The notes beneath the pieces were generated by a model. It had not been told where the DNA came from. It made no database searches and saw only the letters and a program-made list of their open reading frames with translations. The position numbers and the translations under genes are program-made. This document shows, in pieces, positions 1-6,729 of a stretch of 14,162 nt of DNA (positions are counted from its first letter, which is position 1; the number at the start of each line of letters is the position of its first letter). The DNA is from Leyella stercorea (lineage in GTDB: Bacteria; Bacteroidota; Bacteroidia; Bacteroidales; Bacteroidaceae). The stretch is taken from the NCBI RefSeq assembly GCF_019052365.1, contig NZ_JAHQUY010000071.1, positions 1-14,162 of the forward strand, written 5' to 3'.

Positions 1-5
1 CGTTT

Positions 6-22
6 ATGCGACTGCGTCGCAT
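6..22. repeat. Short perfect palindrome (hairpin) downstream of the symporter
   Basis: ATGCGAC and GTCGCAT are perfectly complementary around a 3-nt TGC loop. The hairpin lies about 60 nt beyond the symporter stop codon on that gene's strand. No T-tract follows directly in either direction, so it is not a classical terminator; it could be an RNA 3'-end stabilising hairpin or a small interspersed palindrome. The window edge prevents seeing what lies beyond. Confidence 0.5.
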
Positions 23-39
23 TCTTCTGCAAACTTAGA

Positions 40-97
40 GTGAAATCTGTGGGAGTTTTTACATCCTAACGTATAGTGTGAAATCAGTGGGAGTTTT
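40..97. repeat. Two-copy 20-nt direct repeat at the symporter 3' end
   Basis: The motif gtgaaatcNgtgggagtttt occurs at 40-59 and 78-97, differing at one base and offset by 38 nt. The second copy covers the symporter stop codon (84-86), so the last residues of that protein are encoded inside the repeat. It looks like a small interspersed repeat; function unknown. Confidence 0.7.
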
Positions 98-1523
98 CAT
101 GTTTCTTTGCGCTGTTCGTAGCCCACATCCCTGCGAACGTGAACGCTCCGTTGATCATGAGCAGCTCGTAGCCGAAGCGATAGCCCCAGAGATGCTGCGC
201 GGTGATGTCGAGAGCGTAGCAGAGTAGGGGTGAGGCGAGGCAGACGTATGGCACGAGGCGGTCGTTGACGGCGCGGCGCGTGAGCAGACCGAAGGCGAAC
301 AGACCCAGCAGCGGACCGTAGGTATATGAGCAGAGCACGTAGATGGCGTCGATGACGCTCGTAGAGTTGAGCATGCGGAACAGCAGTATGAACGCCACGA
401 ACACCACAGCGATGCCCACATGCGCACGGCGGCGCAGACGCTCGTCTTCGGGACGCTCGCAGATGTCGACGCAGTAGCTCGTGGTGAGCGCCGTGAGCGC
501 CGAGTCGGCACTGGAGAACGACGCCGCAACGATGCCGATGGTGAAGAACACCGTGACGATGGTGCCCAACGCGCCCGTAGCCGCGAACATCGGCAGTAGC
601 TCGTCGCCAGCCGCAGGCAGCGGAGTGCCCTCTTTCTGAGCCAGCATCATAAGCAGCACGCCGAGTGCCATGAACAGCAGGTTGGCGGGCACGAAGGCGA
701 AACCATACGTACACACATCCTTTTGAGCCTCGCGTAGCGATTTGCACGTGAGGTTTTTTTGCATCATGTCCTGATCCAAGCCCGTCATCACGATGGCGAT
801 GAAAGCTCCGCTGAGCAGCTGCTTCCAGAAGTTCTGCGTCGACACCCAGTCGTCCCACACGAACATGCGGCTGTGCTCGTCGGCAGCCACCGCCTGCACG
901 GCTTCGCCCACGCTCATGCCCAGCTGCTGCGTCACATTATATATAATAAGGAGCAGCGCAGCGAACATGCAAGTGGTCTGGAACGTGTCGGTCCATACCA
1001 GCGTCTTGATGCCGCCGCGGCGCGTGTATAGCCAGATGAGCAGCGTCATGCTCACGACGGTTATGGGGAACGGCACGCCCACGGCGTCGAACACGAAGCG
1101 CTGCAGAATGATGCAGACGACGTAGAAGCGCACGGCGGCGCCCGTCATCTTCGACGTGAGGAAGAACCATGCGCCGGTCTTGTACGACCGCTTGCCGAGC
1201 CTCTCCTTCAGATACGAGTAGATGGTCGTTAGGTTCAGCCGGTAGTAGACGGGCAGCAGCAGGAAGGCGATGGCGAAGTAGCCGAGGATGAAGCCGATGC
1301 AGGTCTGCACGTATGTCATATCGGTGCGCATCACCATGCCCGGCACGCTCACGAACGTGATGCCCGAGATAGAAGCGCCCACCATTCCGAACGCCACCAT
1401 GTACCACGGCGAGCGTCGGTTGGCGCGGAAGAAGGTCTCGTTGTTGTCGCCGCGCCGTGCGGTGAGGCGGCTGAAGAGCATGAGAGCCGCGAAGTAGGCG
1501 GCTACGGTGAGGAGGATTGTCAT
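84..1523 (-). CDS. Sodium:solute symporter (SSS family), substrate unknown
   Basis: This encodes a 479-residue inner-membrane protein of the sodium:solute symporter family, which couples inward Na+ movement to uptake of a small solute such as a sugar, amino acid, vitamin or sialic acid. About 13 hydrophobic segments run through the protein. It starts MTILLTVAAYFAALML, followed by the typical loop with NETFFRANRRSPW and then GASISGITFVSVPG. The segment SFSSADSALTALTT near residue 335 matches the helix that carries Na+-coordinating serines in characterised family members. The frame stays open 30 codons further upstream, but that stretch is translated from a palindromic repeat, so I chose the internal Met at 1523, where the family normally begins. 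No TAnnTTTG promoter is visible just upstream; the gene may be read through from trxB, 164 bp upstream. The C-terminal HENSH comes from a small repeat. The substrate cannot be read from sequence alone. Confidence 0.9.
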   Translation of the reverse strand: MTILLTVAAYFAALMLFSRLTARRGDNNETFFRANRRSPWYMVAFGMVGASISGITFVSVPGMVMRTDMTYVQTCIGFILGYFAIAFLLLPVYYRLNLTTIYSYLKERLGKRSYKTGAWFFLTSKMTGAAVRFYVVCIILQRFVFDAVGVPFPITVVSMTLLIWLYTRRGGIKTLVWTDTFQTTCMFAALLLIIYNVTQQLGMSVGEAVQAVAADEHSRMFVWDDWVSTQNFWKQLLSGAFIAIVMTGLDQDMMQKNLTCKSLREAQKDVCTYGFAFVPANLLFMALGVLLMMLAQKEGTPLPAAGDELLPMFAATGALGTIVTVFFTIGIVAASFSSADSALTALTTSYCVDICERPEDERLRRRAHVGIAVVFVAFILLFRMLNSTSVIDAIYVLCSYTYGPLLGLFAFGLLTRRAVNDRLVPYVCLASPLLCYALDITAQHLWGYRFGYELLMINGAFTFAGMWATNSAKKHENSH

Positions 1524-1548
1524 GTTTTGGGTTGATTTAAAACCAGTA

Positions 1549-1577
1549 GCGGAGGTCTCCGGCCTCCGCAGCACCAA
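1549..1577 (+). repeat. REP-like palindromic repeat, copy A
   Basis: A 29-nt unit containing GCGGAGG, a 7-nt loop and CCTCCGC (1549-1569), followed by AGCACCAA. It is the exact reverse complement of copy C at 1650-1678, a perfect 29-bp inverted repeat. It lies just upstream of the symporter start codon. Confidence 0.85.
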
Positions 1578-1596
1578 GTCGAATACTATCAAACTG

Positions 1597-1624
1597 GTTG
1601 CTACGGAGGCCAAAGACCTCCGCT
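1597..1624 (-). repeat. REP-like palindromic repeat, copy B (variant)
   Basis: A variant of the same unit in the same orientation as copy C, matching it at 23 of 28 positions by eye. The stem cggagg/cctccg (1604-1622) is conserved, while the loop differs (GG replaced by AA). Conservation of the stem with a changing loop suggests that the hairpin matters. Confidence 0.8.
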
Positions 1625-1649
1625 ATTGAAATTTATAAAGATGTTTCAT

Positions 1650-1678
1650 TTGGTGCTGCGGAGGCCGGAGACCTCCGC
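1650..1678 (-). repeat. REP-like palindromic repeat, copy C
   Basis: A 29-nt unit, the exact inverse of copy A, placed 10 bp after the trxB stop codon. As RNA from the minus strand it forms a GC-rich 7-bp stem directly after trxB. No T-run follows, so it is more likely an mRNA-end or attenuation structure, or a mobile palindrome, than an intrinsic terminator. Confidence 0.85.
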
Positions 1679-1687
1679 CACTTTTCT

Positions 1688-2635
1688 TTACAGGTTGTGC
1701 TCAGTGAGCCAGCGCTCAGCCTCGAGCGCAGCCTTGCAGCCTGAGCCTGCAGCCACGATAGCCTGACGGTAGTTCGGGTCGGCGCAGTCGCCGGCAGCGA
1801 ACACGCCCTCCACGTTAGTGCGCGGCGTTCCGTCGATGGTCTTGATGTAGCCAGTCTCGTCGCAGTCGACGAACGGGCGGAACACGTCGGTGTTCGGCTT
1901 ATGACCGATAGCGAGGAAGAAGCCGTCGATAGCGATGTCGTAGCGTTCCTCGTCGGGCTCGCCCTTGCGCTTCACGAGGTGAGCACCCTCCACGCCGTCC
2001 TCGCCGAAGAGTCCGAGAGTGTTGTGCTCGTAGAGAATCTCGATCTTCTCGTTCTCCTCTACGCGCTTGCGCATTACGTCAGACGCACGCAGGTAAGGCT
2101 TGCGCACAATCATGTACACCTTCTTGCAGAGACCAGCCAGATAGAGAGCCTCCTCGCACGCTGTGTCGCCGCCGCCCACTACAGCAACGGTGCGCTTGCG
2201 ATAGAAGAAGCCGTCGCATGTGGCACATGCGCTCACGCCCTGTCCGTTGTACTTCTTCTCGTCGTCGAGTCCGAGGTATTTGGCGCTTGCTCCGGTAGCG
2301 ATGATCACGGTGTCAGCCTCAATCTCGACGCCCGTGTCTGTGGTGAGCACGTATGGCTTCTTCGAGAAGTCGACCTTTGCGATTGAGCCTTCGCGCATGT
2401 CTACGCCGAAGCGCAGAGCCTGCTGGCGCAAGTCCTGCATCATCTGATTGCCGTCCACGCCCTCGGGGTAGCCGGGGAAGTTCTCTACGACGGTAGTCTG
2501 TGTGAGCTGACCGCCAGTCTGAATGCCGCAGTATTCTACCGGGCTGAGGTTGGCGCGTCCAGCGTATATTGCAGCAGTGTAGCCTGCCGGACCGCTGCCC
2601 ACGATGAGGCAACGCACATGTTCTCTATTTTCCAT
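1688..2635 (-). CDS. trxB: Thioredoxin reductase (NADPH), FAD flavoprotein
   Basis: A 315-residue cytosolic enzyme, the usual length for low-molecular-weight bacterial thioredoxin reductase. It transfers electrons from NADPH through FAD to its CATC disulfide and on to thioredoxin. Visible motifs are the FAD-binding GSGPAG (13-18), the redox pair in SACATCDGFFYRK (Cys137 and Cys140), the NADPH-binding GGGDTA (154-159), and the C-terminal FAD contact VFAAGDCADPNYRQA. All key residues are present. The start at 2635 begins MENREHVRCLIVG, the normal N-terminus. Upstream lies a 221-bp low-complexity region with no recognisable TAnnTTTG promoter on this strand, so transcription may come from the glutathione peroxidase gene upstream on the same strand. 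That arrangement suits a peroxidase that is recharged by thioredoxin. Downstream lies the REP-like palindrome cluster. Confidence 0.97.
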   Translation of the reverse strand: MENREHVRCLIVGSGPAGYTAAIYAGRANLSPVEYCGIQTGGQLTQTTVVENFPGYPEGVDGNQMMQDLRQQALRFGVDMREGSIAKVDFSKKPYVLTTDTGVEIEADTVIIATGASAKYLGLDDEKKYNGQGVSACATCDGFFYRKRTVAVVGGGDTACEEALYLAGLCKKVYMIVRKPYLRASDVMRKRVEENEKIEILYEHNTLGLFGEDGVEGAHLVKRKGEPDEERYDIAIDGFFLAIGHKPNTDVFRPFVDCDETGYIKTIDGTPRTNVEGVFAAGDCADPNYRQAIVAAGSGCKAALEAERWLTEHNL

Positions 2636-2639
2636 TTCT

Positions 2640-2855
2640 ATTGATTTTATTACAAGTTGTTATGTTGAGATGTTGTGGTGTTGAGATATGTGGGGTTGTA
2701 TGTGGTGTTGTAATGTTGTTATGTTGAGGTGTTGAGATTTGTGGTGTTGTGGTGTTGTTATGTTGTGGTGTTGACATATCTCACCATCTTTCATATCTCA
2801 CCATCTCACCACCTCAACATAACAACTCCACACCTCTCACCATCTCACCACCTTT
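2640..2855. repeat. GT-rich/CA-rich low-complexity intergenic repeat with 24-bp inverted repeat
   Basis: Nearly the whole space between gpx and trxB is built from short degenerate units. On the plus strand the left half is made of gttgaggtgttgagat-like units (G and T), and the right half of ctcaccatctcacc-like units (C and A), with the switch near 2773-2780. Arms 2715-2738 and 2803-2826 form an inverted repeat matching at 23 of 24 bases, of which 17 bp (2715-2731 and 2810-2826) are perfect; the spacer is 64 nt. The trxB leader RNA would begin with the purine-rich half and could fold into a long hairpin. A related stretch lies at 11738-11797 in the OPT gene leader. Confidence 0.85.
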
Positions 2856-2856
2856 C

Positions 2857-3405
2857 TTACAGCAGTTCTTCAATCTGCTTTGCGATATTGTCGAGGCTCT
2901 CTGTCGGTTCGAATCGAGCCACTACCATTCCGCGCTTGTTGATGAGGAACTTTGTGAAGTTCCACTTTATGTCGGCTGTCTCCTTATAGTCGGGCGCATC
3001 CTTGGCGAGCATCTCCTCGAGCACCGGAGTGAGCTTGTGTGCAGGGTCGAAGCCTGCGAACGACTTCTGCTCCTTGAGGAACTTGAAGAGGTCGTCGGCG
3101 TCGTCGCCGTTCACCTTCACCTTCTTGAAGCGCGGGAACTCGGTGTTGTACGTGAGCTTGCAGAACTGGTGTATCGACTCGTCGGTGCCGGGTGCCTGTG
3201 CGCCGAACTGGTTGCACGGGAAGTCGAGCACCTCGAATCCCTGCGCATGATACTTCTCGTAGAGCTTCTCCAGCTCCTCATACTGCGGTGTGAAGCCGCA
3301 CTTTATGGCTGTGTTTACGATGAGCAGCACTTCGTTGGCATACTCCTTCAGCGACACGCTTTTACCCTTTCTGTCTTTCACCGAGAAATCATAAACAGTC
3401 TTCAT
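2857..3405 (-). CDS. Glutathione peroxidase-family thiol peroxidase (Cys type, probably thioredoxin-dependent)
   Basis: A 182-residue protein of the glutathione peroxidase family, which reduces hydrogen peroxide and organic hydroperoxides. The peroxidatic residue is Cys36 in NTAIKCGFTPQYEEL, encoded by an ordinary Cys codon. FPCNQFGAQAPG (63-73) supplies the catalytic Gln70, and KWNFTKFLI supplies Trp148 and Asn149, completing the known tetrad. Cys82, in FCKLTYNTEFPRF, sits where thioredoxin-dependent homologues of plants and insects have their resolving cysteine, so thioredoxin is the probable reductant. No signal peptide is visible; the protein is probably cytosolic. It has its own predicted promoter and a repeat-rich leader, and lies upstream of trxB on the same strand. 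Family assignment is certain; the reductant is inferred. Confidence 0.95.
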   Translation of the reverse strand: MKTVYDFSVKDRKGKSVSLKEYANEVLLIVNTAIKCGFTPQYEELEKLYEKYHAQGFEVLDFPCNQFGAQAPGTDESIHQFCKLTYNTEFPRFKKVKVNGDDADDLFKFLKEQKSFAGFDPAHKLTPVLEEMLAKDAPDYKETADIKWNFTKFLINKRGMVVARFEPTESLDNIAKQIEELL

Positions 3406-3458
3406 CTTTCTTTTCTTTATTTGTTTAATGTGTTCTTTTGATATCCTTTTACCTATTG

Positions 3459-3523
3459 GGGGTGCTGTTTCTTTAGTTTCGGGGTGCTGTTTCTTTGTTT
3501 TCGGGGCGTTGTCTTAAACTTTC
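3459..3523 (-). repeat. Three tandem 22-nt repeats in the gpx leader
   Basis: Units ggggtgctgtttctttagtttc (3459-3480) and a second copy differing at two bases (3481-3502) are exactly adjacent. A third, more diverged unit begins ggggcgttgtctt at 3503 and ends with tttc at 3523. The period equals about two helical turns. They lie between the predicted gpx transcription start and the start codon, so they would be in the 5' untranslated RNA or act as protein-binding sites on DNA. Confidence 0.75.
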
Positions 3524-3544
3524 GAGGCTTAGACTTTAATTTTA

Positions 3545-3577
3545 CAAAGGTAACGATTTTATTGCACATTCCTCAAT
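3545..3577 (-). promoter_or_regulatory. Predicted promoter of gpx
   Basis: On the minus strand, TACCTTTG (3545-3552) matches the Bacteroidota -7 consensus TAnnTTTG. ATTG at 3574-3577, 21 nt upstream, is a near match to the -33 TTTG. Transcription would start near 3538, giving a leader of about 130 nt. Confidence 0.6.
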
Positions 3578-3713
3578 ATTTGTTCCCATTTTTTCAACTT
3601 CTTAACTCTGAGGCTTATAGACTACGCGTCGTGCTCCGTCCGCCGTCCAATCAGATTCCATCCGCTGCCCGATGGCAATGTTTGTCGGTGTGCGAGGAGA
3701 AAACTGAGCGAGA

Positions 3714-6068
3714 CTACAATCTATTCAGCACATTATCCACACTCTTTACTTTATTCTTGCGCGAAGTTTTGTTGATATTGTATTTGAGGTAAACAGAAAA
3801 GTATCGCGAGTCGATATTGTTCCTCTGTAAATTGTTGATATTTAAATATCTCACTTTCCAATCAGTGTTCTCTGTACGGAATATGTCGTTGCAAGCAATA
3901 TTCAGTTGCATCTTCTTGTCGAAGAAGCTGAAAATAACGCCAGTGTTGGTGCAAAACGAAGGGTCTTGCTTGAAAACCGCATCTTCTGTTTTGCTGGTAT
4001 AATTCATCCTGACGTAACAGTTTATATTCTCTCGTATGCGATAGTTGTAATTAGCGGAAGCATAAATAGAGGTATAAAAGCGATTTCGGTCAACCGCTAA
4101 ATTATCCGATAGGTTCTTTTGTGCTAAGAATGCGCTGTGAAGCCCTATCTGATGCCTACCAAACCGTTTCGTAAGGTTCGCTCCGATGTTTATTAGGTGT
4201 TTCTTCGCTATGTTGATCGGAATTATCTTTATGACTTTCTGATTGGTGGCGTCAGCCATCGACACTTCCTGTATTTCGTTTCGTATAAGCGAGTATTCTG
4301 CATAAATGTTCAGAGCATTGCCGTATAATGCGCTTAATGAGATGTTGTTAAAATAAACTGGTTTCAGTTTCGGGTTGCCGATTCTGTAGCTATACTTGTC
4401 GTAATATGTAGTGATAGGGTTTAGTTGTTGATATGAAGGAAGGTTCATCTTCCTGTCGTATGCTAATGAGAGATTCCATTTTTGACACAGCTTTACATCC
4501 AAAGATACAAAAGGGAAAAAGCTGTTTATTCGTTTTGTTTGTTCAGCATTCTCTTTTGTATCCATGTACTTCAGCCAAACCGATTCGTATCTGACACCTG
4601 CTTGAAAACCAAATCTATTCAGTTGTTTTTTCAAGTTGGCGTAGTATGCAATCTGTTGTTCTTTATGCTCTCCCTCGTTGTCTGTCATGTTCATGGCTTC
4701 CGAACCATGGGAAGATGTGTTATTCTTCAGATTCAAATAGTCAAGACCCAAGTTTCCATCTAAAGAGCATCCAAGTTTAACCGAATAGTTCAGCTGCGCC
4801 AAATAAACGTTATAACGTCCGTTGTATTCTATGTTGAACTTATTGGTTCTTTGCTTGTCGGTATCTTTGACAGCTTGATTGTCATCTGAAGATTTGTGTA
4901 TGTAGTCAAGATTGAGTTCTAAACGACTGTCCTTCCATAGCGGAAGGTTGTAGAAGAGGTTCAACCGGTTGTTCCTTTCATTGTAGTTGGAGGTTATTTC
5001 GGTAAACACCTGTTCACACAAATCTGATTCATACAAATCAGTGCAACTGTTGTTTGTAGGTTTATTGCCTGCATAATAGAAATTGTCGAATAGCTGCAAG
5101 TAGTGGTTGTCGCTGAACTCATATTTAAGTCCAAGCGAAGCGTCAAAGCCTTTTCGTCTGTTCCGTACCGACTGCTGGCTAATGTACTGTGCATTATTCG
5201 CTATATTCTGTGTCTCCGCAGTATAATGATTCAAGTCGTTGCGAAAATTCATGGCGACTCCACCGTCAAGCGTTATTTTGTTTGAACCGAGACAGAAGTT
5301 TACGTTTTCTGTATTTGAGACCTTTCTACCCACTTTTGTCCTTTGGCTTATTTCCACTGCATTGCTGTTTCTTTTCTTTGTGGAAATTCGCAAGATCGAT
5401 TTATATTTGCTGTCATATCTCACGCCGGCATTTTTCTCGATAGCAACAGTTTTAATCAAGTTGACACTTAGGTTTTCTACTTCTGAAAATGAAGACACTG
5501 CACGATTGTCTATCAAAATGAGCACATTGTCTTTACCAATAAGTTTTATGCCAGAATTGTCAACCACGATTCCTGGTATGTATGCTAAAACGTCGATAGC
5601 CGAAACCATATCTGCAAGCGGAGTGCCCTCAACTTTCATTACCAATGAATTGTTTGTTCTCTTCCATATTCTATGAGAAGCAGTAACTGTTACTTCGTTC
5701 AAGAATTTCTCATTAAGTGGAAGGTCTATCTGTAAACTGACAGGTTGGTCTGAAGAAACATTAAACGAGACTTTCTGTCTTTCATATCCTACGCACGAAA
5801 CTTCCAGAAAGTAACTTCCTGAATCTATCTTGTCTATCGCGAAGAAGCCCGATTTATCAGTAGTGGCTCCTGAAACAAAAGCAGAATCCACCACGTTTCT
5901 TACCACAACATTACAATTCTCAATCGGACAATTGTCATGTTGTACTTCTCCATAAACCTGCTGTCCGTAAGAACTCTGTACGTACAAAAAGGCAAGGACT
6001 GAAATGCATACAAGCAGCATCTTCCTATTTAATATAGAGTAGGCGATTCTGAAAGAACAGGAACTCAT
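3714..6068 (-). CDS. Outer-membrane beta-barrel protein, TonB-dependent-receptor-like (CarboxypepD_reg + plug + barrel)
   Basis: A 784-residue outer-membrane protein. Residues 1-35 form a signal peptide (hydrophobic LLVCISVLAFLYV, probable cut after SSYG). Residues 38-115 are a CarboxypepD_reg-like beta domain (GATTDKSGFFAIDKIDSGSYFLEV). Residues 123-232 are a plug-like domain (LNEVTVTA, ADMVSAIDVLAYIPGI, VLILIDNRAV). The rest is a barrel rich in alternating aromatic residues, with a terminal strand YFSVYLKYNIN and a basic tail. This order fits the Bacteroidota outer-membrane beta-barrel family related to TonB-dependent transporters. No SusD-like partner or regulator lies beside it, so the ligand is unknown. 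Base composition differs from the neighbours: I counted 24 of 60 G+C in one sample line (4441-4500), against 38 of 60 in nadB (7081-7140). Recent horizontal acquisition is a reasonable inference. A start at Met17 is possible, but Arg14 and Lys16 suit a signal-peptide n-region and favour the longer form. Confidence 0.85.
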   Translation of the reverse strand: MSSCSFRIAYSILNRKMLLVCISVLAFLYVQSSYGQQVYGEVQHDNCPIENCNVVVRNVVDSAFVSGATTDKSGFFAIDKIDSGSYFLEVSCVGYERQKVSFNVSSDQPVSLQIDLPLNEKFLNEVTVTASHRIWKRTNNSLVMKVEGTPLADMVSAIDVLAYIPGIVVDNSGIKLIGKDNVLILIDNRAVSSFSEVENLSVNLIKTVAIEKNAGVRYDSKYKSILRISTKKRNSNAVEISQRTKVGRKVSNTENVNFCLGSNKITLDGGVAMNFRNDLNHYTAETQNIANNAQYISQQSVRNRRKGFDASLGLKYEFSDNHYLQLFDNFYYAGNKPTNNSCTDLYESDLCEQVFTEITSNYNERNNRLNLFYNLPLWKDSRLELNLDYIHKSSDDNQAVKDTDKQRTNKFNIEYNGRYNVYLAQLNYSVKLGCSLDGNLGLDYLNLKNNTSSHGSEAMNMTDNEGEHKEQQIAYYANLKKQLNRFGFQAGVRYESVWLKYMDTKENAEQTKRINSFFPFVSLDVKLCQKWNLSLAYDRKMNLPSYQQLNPITTYYDKYSYRIGNPKLKPVYFNNISLSALYGNALNIYAEYSLIRNEIQEVSMADATNQKVIKIIPINIAKKHLINIGANLTKRFGRHQIGLHSAFLAQKNLSDNLAVDRNRFYTSIYASANYNYRIRENINCYVRMNYTSKTEDAVFKQDPSFCTNTGVIFSFFDKKMQLNIACNDIFRTENTDWKVRYLNINNLQRNNIDSRYFSVYLKYNINKTSRKNKVKSVDNVLNRL

Positions 6069-6143
6069 ATTTTAAAACATTAGTGTCCCGTAAAATAGGA
6101 CGAGTTTAATAATGAATCAACACCTTTGGTATTTTTCCTGTCG

Positions 6144-6175
6144 CAAAAATAGATAATAAAAATGATTGTTACAAG
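6144..6175 (-). promoter_or_regulatory. Predicted promoter of the outer-membrane barrel gene
   Basis: On the minus strand TATTTTTG (6144-6151) matches TAnnTTTG, with CTTG (6172-6175) 20 nt upstream as a near -33 box. The predicted leader is about 70 nt. Having its own promoter supports a single-gene unit. Confidence 0.55.
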
Positions 6176-6259
6176 TCTGGAGTTAAATTTGTTTAGTATG
6201 ATAGGCGCTTTTCTGTAGTAATAGTTTGAAATGGCGCTTGCGCTCTTGCAGATTATATA

Positions 6260-6308
6260 TAAAAAAGCTGGCGCTCCGCTGCCTCTTGCAGCGAAAGCAC
6301 CAGCTTTC
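6260..6308 (-). terminator. Intrinsic terminator of the nadB/FMN-protein operon
   Basis: Read on the minus strand, AAAGCTGG pairs with CCAGCTTT around a nested hairpin (CGCTGC/GCAGCG), followed by a TTTTTT run at 6261-6266. It sits about 28 bp past the stop codon of the FMN-binding gene. Confidence 0.85.
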
Positions 6309-6335
6309 TATATTCTTATTGCTATGTAAGAAACT

Positions 6336-6719
6336 CTACTTCTTGTTCTCTCGGTAGTATTTCAGTCCGCCCTTCACGTTCTGTATGAGGGCCTTCGACG
6401 AGTAGGTGGCACCGCTCACGCCGTCCACCTTCATCTGCTCAGCCTCGTCGACACTCTTGCCCACGAACTTCTTCAGCAGCGTCTCCGCCTGCGCAAACAC
6501 CGAGGGAGTATCCTGGTTGGGCAGCGCCACTATCTTCTGCACCTTGCCGTTGCGGATGTATATCTTCACCGGCGTCTTGCCCTGGAAACCGCGCGCCTTC
6601 ACTATCGACGTGGTGTTGACTACGGCGGCGCCCTTCTCGTATTTTATGGCGTTCTTGCTGACGCAGAAGCTCATAAGGAGGAATGAGCAGAGAGCGATGA
6701 GTAATGTTCTTTGCTTCAT
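6336..6719 (-). CDS. Small exported FMN-binding domain protein
   Basis: A 127-residue protein with an N-terminal hydrophobic export signal (TLLIALCSFLLMSFCV) followed by a single FMN_bind domain, as found in RnfG, NqrC and related proteins. The motif DGVSGAT (99-105) matches the Dxx(S/T)GAT signature at which the flavin transferase ApbE attaches FMN covalently to threonine, here Thr105. The protein should therefore be a flavinylated electron carrier on the outer side of the cytoplasmic membrane. Cys19 follows Phe rather than a small residue, so it is not a good lipobox. The gene starts 10 bp after the nadB stop codon and shares its operon, ending in a strong terminator. No apbE gene is in the window. 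The redox partner is unknown; NadB lacks a signal peptide and should be cytosolic, so direct partnership is doubtful. Confidence 0.88.
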   Translation of the reverse strand: MKQRTLLIALCSFLLMSFCVSKNAIKYEKGAAVVNTTSIVKARGFQGKTPVKIYIRNGKVQKIVALPNQDTPSVFAQAETLLKKFVGKSVDEAEQMKVDGVSGATYSSKALIQNVKGGLKYYRENKK

Positions 6720-6729
6720 AATATGTTAG

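Larger units (their letters stand above)
3406..3713. other. 308-bp gene-free region between gpx and the barrel-protein gene
   Basis: It holds the gpx leader and promoter (3406-3577) and a three-copy 22-nt repeat (3459-3523). The remaining part, about 3590-3713, has no ORF I would support. A weak ccatc/gatgg hairpin (near 3658-3675) lies just after the barrel-protein gene's stop and has no T-tract, so I do not call a terminator there. Confidence 0.6.

Noticed and set aside
1524..1613. 30-codon N-terminal extension of the symporter
   Set aside because: It is translated from REP-like copy A and the adjacent repeat, and family members begin at the internal Met.
2640..2855. CRISPR array in the repetitive gpx-trxB gap
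   Set aside because: The units are short, degenerate and of uneven spacing, without unique spacers or cas genes.
3459..3523. CRISPR repeats upstream of gpx
   Set aside because: The 22-nt units are directly adjacent with no spacers between them.
6075..6105. Imperfect gtcc/ggac hairpin upstream of the barrel gene as an insertion-sequence end
   Set aside because: The stem is only four to five bases with a mismatch, and no transposase or second end is present.
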